Source: Hydrogenophaga sp. A37
GTDB lineage: Bacteria > Pseudomonadota > Gammaproteobacteria > Burkholderiales > Burkholderiaceae_C
Direction: 5' to 3'
Assembly (NCBI RefSeq): GCF_002001205.1
Contig: NZ_MUNZ01000137.1
Coordinates: forward strand, 1-33,430
DNA length: 33,430 bases
The translations under genes were made by a program, and so were the position numbers. Positions 15,793-24,934 of the stretch are shown piece by piece (position 1 is the stretch's first letter; every line of letters starts with the position of its first letter). The notes beneath the pieces were generated by a model. That model did not search any database. It was given only the letters and a program-made list of their open reading frames with translations, and had not been told where the DNA came from.

Positions 15793-16281
15793 TCAACGGG
15801 GGAAATTGCCTTCGCTACGGGTCGTCATCTCGGCGATCTGCATGCCCTTGACCGTGCGCCGCAAGACATAGGTGGTCTCGCCCGTCTCGGTCAGCGTGGG
15901 CCTGCCGGGCAGTTCAAAGCGGGTGGTTTGTTGGACCTTGACCTCGGCCGACATCCAGGGAAAGCCCGAGCGCTGCAGGCTCACCAGTTCGGTGTCGGTG
16001 TGGATCTGTGGCTTGAGCAAACGGACAGTGGCGTTGGCGGCCCTGATGTAGTCGCACATGTAGGCCTTGTCGCCGTCCAGTTGCCACTCGCCCTTGGCGT
16101 GGTTGGCTCGCACGCTCACCTTGGTATCCCAGGTGAAGTGATTGCAGACGCCCTCCTTCTGCTCAAAGACCGCCTGCTCGTGCTTCTCGATCCACGGCAG
16201 CACACGGCTCTCCGACAGCATCCAGCGGCTGTGGCCGTAAAACAGCACCACCAAAGCGGCCAGCCAGACCAGCTTCTTCAT
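15793..16281 (-). CDS. Hypothetical protein, tandem paralogue B
   Basis: 162 aa, identical in length to its neighbour and related over the whole sequence. It opens with a hydrophobic anchor (residues 4-15), then FYGHSRWMLSE. Two Cys near residues 46 and 75, SGFPWMSAEVK near residue 110 and TYVLRRTVKG near 140 match the paralogue. A GGGAGG ribosome site precedes the ATG. Upstream lies a 283-bp gap that holds the second 161-bp hairpin element. It looks like a small inner-membrane-anchored periplasmic protein. I do not recognise a family and infer no activity. Confidence 0.75.
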   Translation of the reverse strand: MKKLVWLAALVVLFYGHSRWMLSESRVLPWIEKHEQAVFEQKEGVCNHFTWDTKVSVRANHAKGEWQLDGDKAYMCDYIRAANATVRLLKPQIHTDTELVSLQRSGFPWMSAEVKVQQTTRFELPGRPTLTETGETTYVLRRTVKGMQIAEMTTRSEGNFPR

Positions 16282-16404
16282 CGTTCCTCCCTTTTTGATC
16301 CCCTCTCCCCCCGAGAAGGCCGCACATTCTCGCCGAAAGAAGCACAGCCGCTGCGTGCCCTGACTGCGCCATCACGGGGCATCCCACCACCGCTGAGTTG
16401 ACTC

Positions 16405-16565
16405 AGAGGCTGAGCGTTTTTCGGGCGTGTCCGAGCAACGCCACAAAACGTGCTCGATCAAGGCGCAAAGCACAGCCATAGCTCGGGCTATGGCGCGCAT
16501 CTGCAACGCAGAGCGGGTGCGTTTTGAGGTGGTGAGCGGGCATGAGCGAAAGACTCTCAGCCTCT
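16405..16565 (+). repeat. 161-bp structured hairpin element, copy 2
   Basis: It has the same plan and exact length as the copy at 10645-10805. The outer helix pairs 16405-16423 with 16547-16565 (one C/T mismatch). A second helix pairs 16426-16433 with 16537-16544. A 6x6 internal loop again begins with two A/G mismatches, and a 17-position helix pairs 16440-16456 with 16514-16530 (one A/A mismatch). The 57-nt apical part (16457-16513) is nearly identical to copy 1; its terminal stem is GCCATAGC / GCTATGGC, a compensatory change from copy 1. Stem sequences otherwise differ widely while still pairing. The right end touches the TGA stop of the DUF6544-like gene. The left arm starts about 123 bp upstream of paralogue B. 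Confidence 0.85.
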
Positions 16566-17425
16566 CAGGACGATCCCTCGAAGATGAGCGAAGTCACCGT
16601 GCCCCGCCAGTAGGTCTTGCGGCCTTCGGGCAGCAGCCAGGCCACTTCGCCGGTGAAGGGCACGGTCATGCCGTCGACGCGCTGGTGGTTGGACCAGGTG
16701 CCCTCCCAAGGCGCCATGCTGGTTTCTCTGCCCACCAAACGTCCGCGCGCCTCAGCGCGAACCGAGGCCATGAGGCCTGCGTCATCGAAGCGAAACAGCA
16801 GTGTGAGCGTGAGGGCACCGTCCGTCAGCGTGGCGTTGGCGGAGTGGTCGTCCACGGCGGCCCAGCGCACGCCCTGGCTGGGCAGCAAGGCCGTGGGGTA
16901 CCAGGCGGTTTCGGCGAAGAAACGCATCAGTTCACCGCGCGCCAGTTCACCACCACCCTGCAGGTGGGCCACGCTGAAGAGGCCGAGCACGGCCGCGTGC
17001 AGCAGGCCCTGGCCGTCCGCGTAGCTGTCGTGCACGCGCACCGACACGCCAGGCACCAGGGCGATGCGGGCGTCCCAGAGGAAACCCGGGCGGCGGACGG
17101 TCACTCGCTGGTGCGAGGTGAACGGCCTCCATTGCTCGCCGGTGGGCGACATGTTGAAGCTGCCGGTGTGCTCCAGCGTGGCCGCGGTGACGATGGGCTG
17201 GCCCGGCGTGAGCACGGTGCTGAAGTAGCGCCGCACCGGCGAAGGCAGGTCTTCGATTTCGCGCGGGTCGTAACGCGCGGCCGGGGCCGGCAGGCGCTGC
17301 AATTCCAACTGTGCGGTGATGGCCTGCGTGGCCTTCGCCCAGCGCGAGGCGCCCCAGGCGGTCACGCCAGCAAAGGCCAGCGCGACCAATACAACGAGCA
17401 AAACCAGCCAGATGAACCATGTCAT
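16565..17425 (-). CDS. DUF6544/DUF6920-like membrane-anchored protein
   Basis: 286 aa. One N-terminal membrane helix (residues 3-24) is followed by a soluble region with RYFSTVLTPGQP near residue 65, an FTSHQRVTVRRPGFLWDARI segment and HDSYADGQGLL. A WRAVDDHS-like block (RWAAVDDHSANATL) and FTGEVAWLLPEGRKTYWRG near the end follow. These match my memory of proteins annotated DUF6544 or DUF6920; their function is not known. The ATG at 17425 has AAGGAG upstream, while the longer reading to 17449 adds residues before that site. It lies 30 nt after the Acg-like gene, so the two are probably one operon. Confidence 0.75.
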   Translation of the reverse strand: MTWFIWLVLLVVLVALAFAGVTAWGASRWAKATQAITAQLELQRLPAPAARYDPREIEDLPSPVRRYFSTVLTPGQPIVTAATLEHTGSFNMSPTGEQWRPFTSHQRVTVRRPGFLWDARIALVPGVSVRVHDSYADGQGLLHAAVLGLFSVAHLQGGGELARGELMRFFAETAWYPTALLPSQGVRWAAVDDHSANATLTDGALTLTLLFRFDDAGLMASVRAEARGRLVGRETSMAPWEGTWSNHQRVDGMTVPFTGEVAWLLPEGRKTYWRGTVTSLIFEGSS

Positions 17426-17455
17426 GTGTGAGGCTCCTTCAACAGCCAAGCGCGT

Positions 17456-18577
17456 TCATACCAGCACATCTTCGACCGGCCGCCGCAGCGAAGCGGGCAT
17501 GAGCGGCCCGCGCCCAAACCGAACGATCAGGTCCGGTCGCTGTCCTGTGAGGCCCAGGGCGCTGGCGTACTGCGGGCGCAGGGCCGTCACTTCAACAGGC
17601 TGGTTCAGGAATGCATTGCGGATACCGAGTGCCGTGGCCTGCAGCGCGAAGCGCTCGTAGCAGCGCCCCACCTCAACCCAATGCGCCTTGTCGACCGTGT
17701 TCCCCACAAAGACAGCGATGCCAGCGGAACTGCGCACCTGTCGCGTGTACTTGTCGTTTTCACCTTCGGGTGTGAAGAACAGGCCAAAGGCGCGTTCGCC
17801 GATCCAGGCGGGGATGTTCGGGTTGCCCGAGGTGGCGCTGTAGAGCCCGTCGCGCGTGCGCACCGCGTCCGCGCCGTTGAAGCGGACCCAGGCCTTGAGC
17901 TCCTTGACGAACGCGGGGTCGGCCATCTGCGCGGTGTTGGCTTGCACCACGTAGGCCAGCGTCTGCTCCATGGCAGCACGGTCGGTCAGCAACAGCAGCC
18001 GCACCGCATCGGAACTGCCGGCGCGCTGCAACAGCGCCAGTTCGTCGCTGGACAGCGGCTGGCCGTCGTAGTCTCCGCGGGTGCACTGCCGCTGGGTGAT
18101 CGCGCCAAACAACGGGGACGACAACGCCCGTGTGGGTTCGAGCACCACGCGCACCGCGTCACTGACCGGAAGAAACTGAGCTTGGCCATGAAACCCGTGC
18201 GCCAGCGCGGCCTGGACCAGGTTCTCGGTGGCGCAGCCCAGCGAAACAAACAGGTGGTGATCGTCCGGGTCCACCACTGGGCACCGACGCAACAGGTCGG
18301 GCAGAAGGGTGATGGACCGGCCGTTGCCACTGTCTGGGTTGCTGAGTGCGAACTTCCAGCACTGGGTGTTGTGGCTGGAGGGGGCCAGCGTGGCGTACCG
18401 AACCAGCTCGTGCCCGAGTGCCGCGCCACCCAGACCACCCAAAGGGGCTTCGCGCCGGGTGTTCGCCGCCACCGATTCGTAGCTACCAGCCTGGGCCGCA
18501 TCGGAACAGCCCGACAACACAGCAGGTGCAGCAAGCATCCAGGATGCCGAAGCGTTGAACCGTCTGCGTGTGATCAT
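17456..18577 (-). CDS. Tat-exported Acg-like FMN-binding oxidoreductase, putative lipoprotein
   Basis: 373 aa. The N-terminus TRRRFNAS (residues 3-10) is a twin-arginine motif, followed by a hydrophobic core and LSGC with a possible lipidated Cys24, so export folded with cofactor and membrane anchoring is likely. RYATLAPSSHNTQCWKF (about 75-91) is typical of nitroreductase-like FMN proteins of the Acg family, and CYERFALQATALGIRNAFLNQPVE near the end fits the same fold. The substrate is unknown. The ATG at 18577 was chosen because it opens the Tat motif; the frame extends upstream to 18688 without a sensible signal. Its promoter region faces the thi operon. Confidence 0.82.
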   Translation of the reverse strand: MITRRRFNASASWMLAAPAVLSGCSDAAQAGSYESVAANTRREAPLGGLGGAALGHELVRYATLAPSSHNTQCWKFALSNPDSGNGRSITLLPDLLRRCPVVDPDDHHLFVSLGCATENLVQAALAHGFHGQAQFLPVSDAVRVVLEPTRALSSPLFGAITQRQCTRGDYDGQPLSSDELALLQRAGSSDAVRLLLLTDRAAMEQTLAYVVQANTAQMADPAFVKELKAWVRFNGADAVRTRDGLYSATSGNPNIPAWIGERAFGLFFTPEGENDKYTRQVRSSAGIAVFVGNTVDKAHWVEVGRCYERFALQATALGIRNAFLNQPVEVTALRPQYASALGLTGQRPDLIVRFGRGPLMPASLRRPVEDVLV

Positions 18578-18747
18578 GATTGCCGTTCCGTTTGCCGTGG
18601 GCCAGGGACCCGCGTCGAACATCGTTGTCGGGCAAGGCATGTGAGGGTAGGAAGTCAAGGGGGCCAGGGTCTGTGCGCTGGCAAACACAAGGCCACGACC
18701 ACAAGAACAGATGCCTCTCCCAGGGCACTGTCCTGCAAGGGGTCGCG

Positions 18748-18777
18748 CTGAACGGCCCCCCGAAACCGGGATACACT
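18748..18777 (+). promoter_or_regulatory. Candidate promoter of the thi operon
   Basis: CTGAAC (18748-18753) and TACACT (18772-18777) are 18 bp apart. The predicted start at about 18784 coincides with the first paired base of the riboswitch, which raises confidence. The rest of the 430-bp gap 18578-19007 holds the riboswitch and its expression platform; I see nothing in 18578-18747. Confidence 0.5.
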
Positions 18778-18783
18778 GCGCCC

Positions 18784-20918
<2,135 letters not shown>

Positions 20919-20921
20919 ACC

Positions 20922-22238
20922 GTGAAGCGCATCGGCATCGCCGGCGCGGGCGTGCTCGGGCGGCTGCTGGCTTGGCAGCTCTCGCGGGCCGGGCACGCGG
21001 TCACGGTGTTCGACCCGGCGGCGGGGCCGGAGGCACCGGCCACCGGCTCGTTGACGGGGAACTCGGCGCACGCCGCCGGCTTCACCGCCGCCGGCATGCT
21101 CAGCCCCATCGCGGAGCTGGACAACGCCGGCCCTGAGATCGCCCGCCTGGGCTGGCGCTCGCTGGCCCTGTGGCGCGGCATTGCCGACGAGCTGCGTGCT
21201 GAGGGCTGCAGCGCGCCGCTGTTCGAACAACGCGGCAGCCTGATGCTGGCGCACGGCGCCGACCTGGGTGCTGCACGGCGCGTGCTGGCCCGGCTGGAGA
21301 CCGCGCCGTCCCTGGCCGCCGAGCTGCCCGCGCCGCAACCGCTGCACCGCGCGGCGCTGGCCGCGCTGGAGCCCGCGCTGGCGCCAGGCCTGCACGCCTG
21401 GCTGCTGCCCGGCGAGGCCCAGGTGATGAGCTGCGACATGCTCCATGCGCTGGCCGTGCACGCGCCGAACGTGCACTGGTGCTGGGGCGAACGGGTGGAG
21501 CGCGTGGAGTCCGGCGTCTTGCATGTGGCGGGTGAGGGACCGGTGCGTTTCGACCTCGCCGTGGACGTGCGCGGTGTGAACTCGGTTCACCCCCGCGCCA
21601 CCTGCGGCGTCACCCCCTCAAGGGGGCGCCAGCAGCGGCCCGGCGAAGCCGGTTCCGCGCTGGCAGTCGGCGGAGAAATGGCCGTGCGTGGTGTTCGCGG
21701 CGAAGTCATCTGGCTGCACGCGCCTGGCGTGACACTGCAGCGCCCGGTGCGCCTGCTGCACCCGCGCCACCGCGTCTACATCGTGCCGCGCCCGGGCGAT
21801 CTGTTCGTGGTCGGCGCGAGCGAGGTGGAAAGCGAAGACCGCTCGCCGGTGAGCCTGCGCAGCGCGGTGGAGCTGATGGCCGCGGCGCAGAGCGTGATCC
21901 CCGAGCTGGCCGAGGCGCGCATCGTGCACATGGAAGCCAACCTGCGCCCCGCCCTGCCCGACAACGAACCCCACACCCACGTTGAACCCGGTCTGCTGCG
22001 CATCAACGGTCTGTTTCGACATGGCTGGCTGTTGGCCCCGGCGCTGGTGGTGGACGCGGTGGCGCGGTTGGAAAGCGAAGACCCTCACCCCAACCCTCTC
22101 CCGCCAGCGGGAGAGGGAGCCTCGACCCCTCGCAGCACTCACGCAGGAGCGAGGCCTTCACTCCCTCGCCCCTCTGGGGAGAGGGCTGGGGTGAGGGGCA
22201 GGCCTGAGCCAACGCCTGAAGCACAACAGACCCACTGA
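20922..22238 (+). CDS. thiO: Glycine oxidase-like FAD enzyme ThiO with two repeat-derived insertions
   Basis: 438 aa from a GTG start 3 nt after thiC. ThiO oxidises glycine to the imine used by ThiG. IGIAGAGVLGRLLAWQLSRA (about 4-23) is the FAD-binding motif. VRGEVIWLHAPGV and HRVYIVPRPGD fit D-amino-acid-oxidase-type proteins, and NGLFRHGWLLAPALV is the usual C-terminal flavin-contact block. Two oddities: about 30 residues (roughly 219-249) come from a hairpin repeat inserted between DVRG and the VRGVRGEV strand, and about 50 residues after DAVARL come from a second repeat. Both stay in frame. The enzyme may still work, since both lie at a loop or the end, but activity is not assured. Confidence 0.9.
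   Translation: MKRIGIAGAGVLGRLLAWQLSRAGHAVTVFDPAAGPEAPATGSLTGNSAHAAGFTAAGMLSPIAELDNAGPEIARLGWRSLALWRGIADELRAEGCSAPLFEQRGSLMLAHGADLGAARRVLARLETAPSLAAELPAPQPLHRAALAALEPALAPGLHAWLLPGEAQVMSCDMLHALAVHAPNVHWCWGERVERVESGVLHVAGEGPVRFDLAVDVRGVNSVHPRATCGVTPSRGRQQRPGEAGSALAVGGEMAVRGVRGEVIWLHAPGVTLQRPVRLLHPRHRVYIVPRPGDLFVVGASEVESEDRSPVSLRSAVELMAAAQSVIPELAEARIVHMEANLRPALPDNEPHTHVEPGLLRINGLFRHGWLLAPALVVDAVARLESEDPHPNPLPPAGEGASTPRSTHAGARPSLPRPSGERAGVRGRPEPTPEAQQTH
21576..21668. repeat. Hairpin repeat inside thiO
   Basis: Three inverted repeats lie in a row: GTGAAC/GTTCAC (21576-21590), GGCG..CCCCC/GGGGG CGCC (21606-21630) and CCAGC..GCGG..CCGGC paired with GCCGG..CCGC GCTGG (21629-21663). This resembles dispersed REP-like hairpins common in comamonads. 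Exact insertion borders are uncertain. It is translated as part of ThiO. Confidence 0.7.
22082..22198. repeat. Inverted-repeat element forming the thiO 3' end
   Basis: The outer arms match: 22082-22102 pairs with 22178-22198 (one mismatch). The left arm also folds locally, CCCTCTCCCG (22094-22103) with CGGGAGAGGG (22108-22117), and the right half has a similar local hairpin. It is a widespread type of proteobacterial intergenic repeat whose translation gives PHPNPLP- and GERAGVRG-like peptides. Here it supplies the ThiO tail. Confidence 0.8.
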
Positions 22239-22264
22239 CCCCGGTTCACCCCACAGGACGACCC

Positions 22265-22492
22265 ATGCCTGAAACCCTTTCGCGTACCGAAGCCCAACTG
22301 CGCTTCAACGAACTCACCCTGCCCTGCCCCGAAGGCCTGACGCTGGCCGCGCTGCTGGATGCGCAAGGCGTGCAAGCCAGCCAGGTGGCCACGGCGGTGA
22401 ATGGCGAGTTCGTTCCGTGCGCGTTGCGCGCCTCCACCGTTTTGAAACCCGACGACACGGTGCTGACCTTCCAGGCCATCGTGGGCGGTTGA
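22265..22492 (+). CDS. thiS: Sulfur carrier protein ThiS
   Basis: 75 aa. It ends in the Gly-Gly that is adenylated and then thiocarboxylated to carry sulfur to the thiazole ring. The ubiquitin-like fold pattern is visible: [33 protein letters not shown] and a final LTFQAIVGG. The partner activating enzyme ThiF is not in the window. An AGGACG ribosome site precedes the ATG. It lies between thiO and thiG, 5 nt before the latter. The N-terminus is about ten residues longer than the usual 66-aa form. Confidence 0.95.
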   Translation: MPETLSRTEAQLRFNELTLPCPEGLTLAALLDAQGVQASQVATAVNGEFVPCALRASTVLKPDDTVLTFQAIVGG

Positions 22493-22497
22493 CCACC

Positions 22498-23301
22498 ATG
22501 AACACAACAAGCAAAACCTGGTCGCCCTACGGCGTCGAACTCACCAGCCGCTTTCTGCTCGGCACAGCCGGCTATCCGTCGCCTCAAGTGCTGGCTCACA
22601 GCATCGCCGCCAGCGGCACGCAGATCGTCACCGTGGGCCTCAAGCGCACGCTGGCTGCAGGCGGCGACAACGGGTTCATCGAGATCATCCGCACGGCCAT
22701 GCGCGAGCGCGGCGCGCAGCTGCTGCCCAACACCGCCGGCTGCCGCACCGCGCGCGAGGCGATCACGCTCGCGCACATGGCGCGCGAGCTCTACGGCACG
22801 CACTGGATCAAGCTTGAGGTGGTGGGTGACGAACACACCCTGCAGCCCGACCCCTGGGGCACGGTGGAAGCCGCAGCGCAGCTCAGCAAAGACGGGTTCG
22901 CGGTGTTCCCCTACTGCACCGACGATCTGGTGACCTGCCAGCGCCTGCTCAACGCCGGCTGCGAAGTGCTCATGCCCTGGGGCGCGCCCATCGGCTCGGG
23001 CCAGGGACTCATCAACCCGTTCGCGCTGCGCACGCTGCGCGCCCGGCTGCCCGGTGTGCCGCTGGTGGTGGACGCCGGCATCGGCGCCCCCTCGCACGCA
23101 GCACAGGCGATGGAACTGGGCTTCGACGCCGTGCTGCTGAACTCCGCCGTGAGCCAGGCGGTGGACCCGGTGCGCATGGCGCGCGGCTTCGCGCTCGCCA
23201 TCGAAGCCGGTCGCATCGCCTACGAAGCCGGCGTGATGGCGCCGCAGGACATGGCGGTGGCGAGCACGCCGGTGTCCGGTCATCCTTTTTTGATCGGTTG
23301 A
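22498..23301 (+). CDS. thiG: Thiazole synthase
   Basis: 267 aa. ThiG condenses deoxyxylulose phosphate, the ThiO-derived imine and ThiS-bound sulfur into the thiazole phosphate. The Schiff-base lysine is K105 in [25 protein letters not shown] (about 74-88), [16 protein letters not shown] and [16 protein letters not shown], with its phosphate-binding glycines, are all standard. The ATG at 22498 is 5 nt after thiS, giving the expected N-terminus before [10 protein letters not shown]. The stop is followed after 2 nt by the thiD-thiE start. Glycine as imine donor is implied by thiO and by the absence of thiH. Confidence 0.97.
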   Translation: MNTTSKTWSPYGVELTSRFLLGTAGYPSPQVLAHSIAASGTQIVTVGLKRTLAAGGDNGFIEIIRTAMRERGAQLLPNTAGCRTAREAITLAHMARELYGTHWIKLEVVGDEHTLQPDPWGTVEAAAQLSKDGFAVFPYCTDDLVTCQRLLNAGCEVLMPWGAPIGSGQGLINPFALRTLRARLPGVPLVVDAGIGAPSHAAQAMELGFDAVLLNSAVSQAVDPVRMARGFALAIEAGRIAYEAGVMAPQDMAVASTPVSGHPFLIG

Positions 23302-23303
23302 CC

Positions 23304-24869
23304 ATGACCCCCATCATCTGGAGCATCGCCGGCACCGACAGCGGTGGCGGCGCCGGCCTCTCCGCCGATCAGCGCGCGGCCGACGCCTTCGGCGTGCACC
23401 TGTGCCCAGTGGTGGCTGCCGTCACCGCGCAGAGCACCGTGGCTGTGAACCACGTGCAGGCCATGGCAACCGAGCTGCTCGACGCGCAACTCGCGGCGCT
23501 GGCCAACGACATGCCGCCCCGCGTGATCAAGACCGGGCTGCTGGGCAGCGCGGCCAACGCGCGGCTGGTGGCCAACTGGGTGGACCGATTGCGGCGGCGC
23601 GCACCGCTCAAGCTGGTGATCGACCCGGTGCTGCGCGCCAGCACCGGCGCGGGTTTCGCCGACGAGGCGCTGCTGCAGGTGTACCGCGACGAGCTGCTGC
23701 CGCGCGCCAGCGTGGTCACACCGAACCAGCGCGAAGCGGTGGTCTTGCTCGGTGCCCGGGGCAGCAGCACCGTGCCCGCGCTCGCCACCACCTTGCAGGA
23801 ACTCGGCGCCCAGACCGTGGTGGTCACGGGCGGCGACACGGCCACGCCCCAGCTCTCGCTCGACTGGCTGCAGACCCCGCACGCACGGGGCTGGCTGAGC
23901 CTGCCGCGGGTCGAGGGCTCAAACAACCACGGCACCGGCTGCACCTTTGCCACGGCGCTGGCCGCCGCGCTCGCGCGAGGCTTCGTGGCAGCCGACGCCG
24001 CCGTGCTCGCCAAGATGGCCACCACCCACGCGCTGCGCCAAGCCCGCGCCGTGGGCCAGGGCGCCGGGCCGGTCATCGCGATGCCGGGTTTTGGCACCGA
24101 TCCGAGCCTGCTGCCCCACCTGAGCCTGTGCGAACAGCCGCCCATCGCCTGGCCTGCGCCACACCGGGGCACAGCCCCTGGTGTCTACGCCATCGTGGAC
24201 AGCGCCGAGCGCGTGGAGGCCGTGCTGCGCGCCCGGCCCACCGTGCCCACCATCCAGCTGCGCATGAAACGCCCACCCCACCTGGACGACACAGCCTGGG
24301 CCACGCAACTCACGCAGGCCATCCAGCGCAGCCAGCGTGCGGCCGATGCCGCGGGCGCCACGCTGGTGGTCAACGACCACTGGCAACTCGCGCTGCAGGC
24401 CGGCGCGCGCGCGCTGCACCTGGGCCAGGAAGACCTGCTGGCCCTCACGCCACAGGACCACGAACAACTTCAGGCCGCCCGGCAGCGCGGTGTGACGCTC
24501 GGCCTGAGCTCTCACAGCCTGTGGGAACTGTGCCGCGCAGCAGGCATGGCGCCCGACCTGATCGCCTGCGGCCCGGTGTGGCCCACCACCACCAAGGACA
24601 TGCCCTGGCGACCGCAGGGCCTGGACAACCTGGCCTGGTGGGCCCACATGGCGCCCGCGCCGGTGGTAGGCATCGGCGGTGTCCTCGAACCCGCTCAACT
24701 GCAGGCGGTGGCCGCGGCAGGTGCAGCGGGTGGCTGCGTGGTGCGTGGGCTGGGCGCGGAGCCGTCGAACACACTGCCCGCCTGGCTCGGCGCCTGGCAC
24801 CAGGGCGTCGCGAGCCGCCAGCCCGGGGTCGTGCCCCCGCTGCCACACCCGATGCTGCCCACAAGTTAA
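23304..24869 (+). CDS. thiDE: ThiD-ThiE fusion: HMP phosphate kinase / thiamine phosphate synthase
   Basis: 521 aa with two domains. Residues 1 to about 265 are ThiD-like, phosphorylating hydroxymethylpyrimidine (phosphate): GTDSGGGAGL at 10-19, VIDPVLRASTGAGF, VVTPNQREA and the anion-hole motif NNHGTGCTFATALAAAL. Residues about 295-490 are ThiE-like, joining the pyrimidine and thiazole phosphates: IQLRMKR, LVVNDHWQLALQAGARALHLGQ, GLSSHSL, ACGPVWPTTTK and VVGIGGV. An ATG at 23304 is preferred to the TTG at 23298. The fusion completes the pathway within the operon. The DLKTF-type segment after the ThiD motif is replaced by DQRAADAFG, and the ThiE end motif reads VVRGLG rather than VVSAI. Confidence 0.93.
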   Translation: MTPIIWSIAGTDSGGGAGLSADQRAADAFGVHLCPVVAAVTAQSTVAVNHVQAMATELLDAQLAALANDMPPRVIKTGLLGSAANARLVANWVDRLRRRAPLKLVIDPVLRASTGAGFADEALLQVYRDELLPRASVVTPNQREAVVLLGARGSSTVPALATTLQELGAQTVVVTGGDTATPQLSLDWLQTPHARGWLSLPRVEGSNNHGTGCTFATALAAALARGFVAADAAVLAKMATTHALRQARAVGQGAGPVIAMPGFGTDPSLLPHLSLCEQPPIAWPAPHRGTAPGVYAIVDSAERVEAVLRARPTVPTIQLRMKRPPHLDDTAWATQLTQAIQRSQRAADAAGATLVVNDHWQLALQAGARALHLGQEDLLALTPQDHEQLQAARQRGVTLGLSSHSLWELCRAAGMAPDLIACGPVWPTTTKDMPWRPQGLDNLAWWAHMAPAPVVGIGGVLEPAQLQAVAAAGAAGGCVVRGLGAEPSNTLPAWLGAWHQGVASRQPGVVPPLPHPMLPTS

Positions 24870-24934
24870 GCTACCGCTCCTTCCGGCCCGATGAAATTTT
24901 GGTGCCCTGCCACGCCGATTCAAAGAAGCAAAAC

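Noticed and set aside
23402..24934. A continuous frame running into the MFS transporter that would give a 1047-residue protein
   Set aside because: The upstream part overlaps thiDE in another frame and is Arg/Gly/Ala-rich shadow sequence; the transporter starts naturally at 24935.
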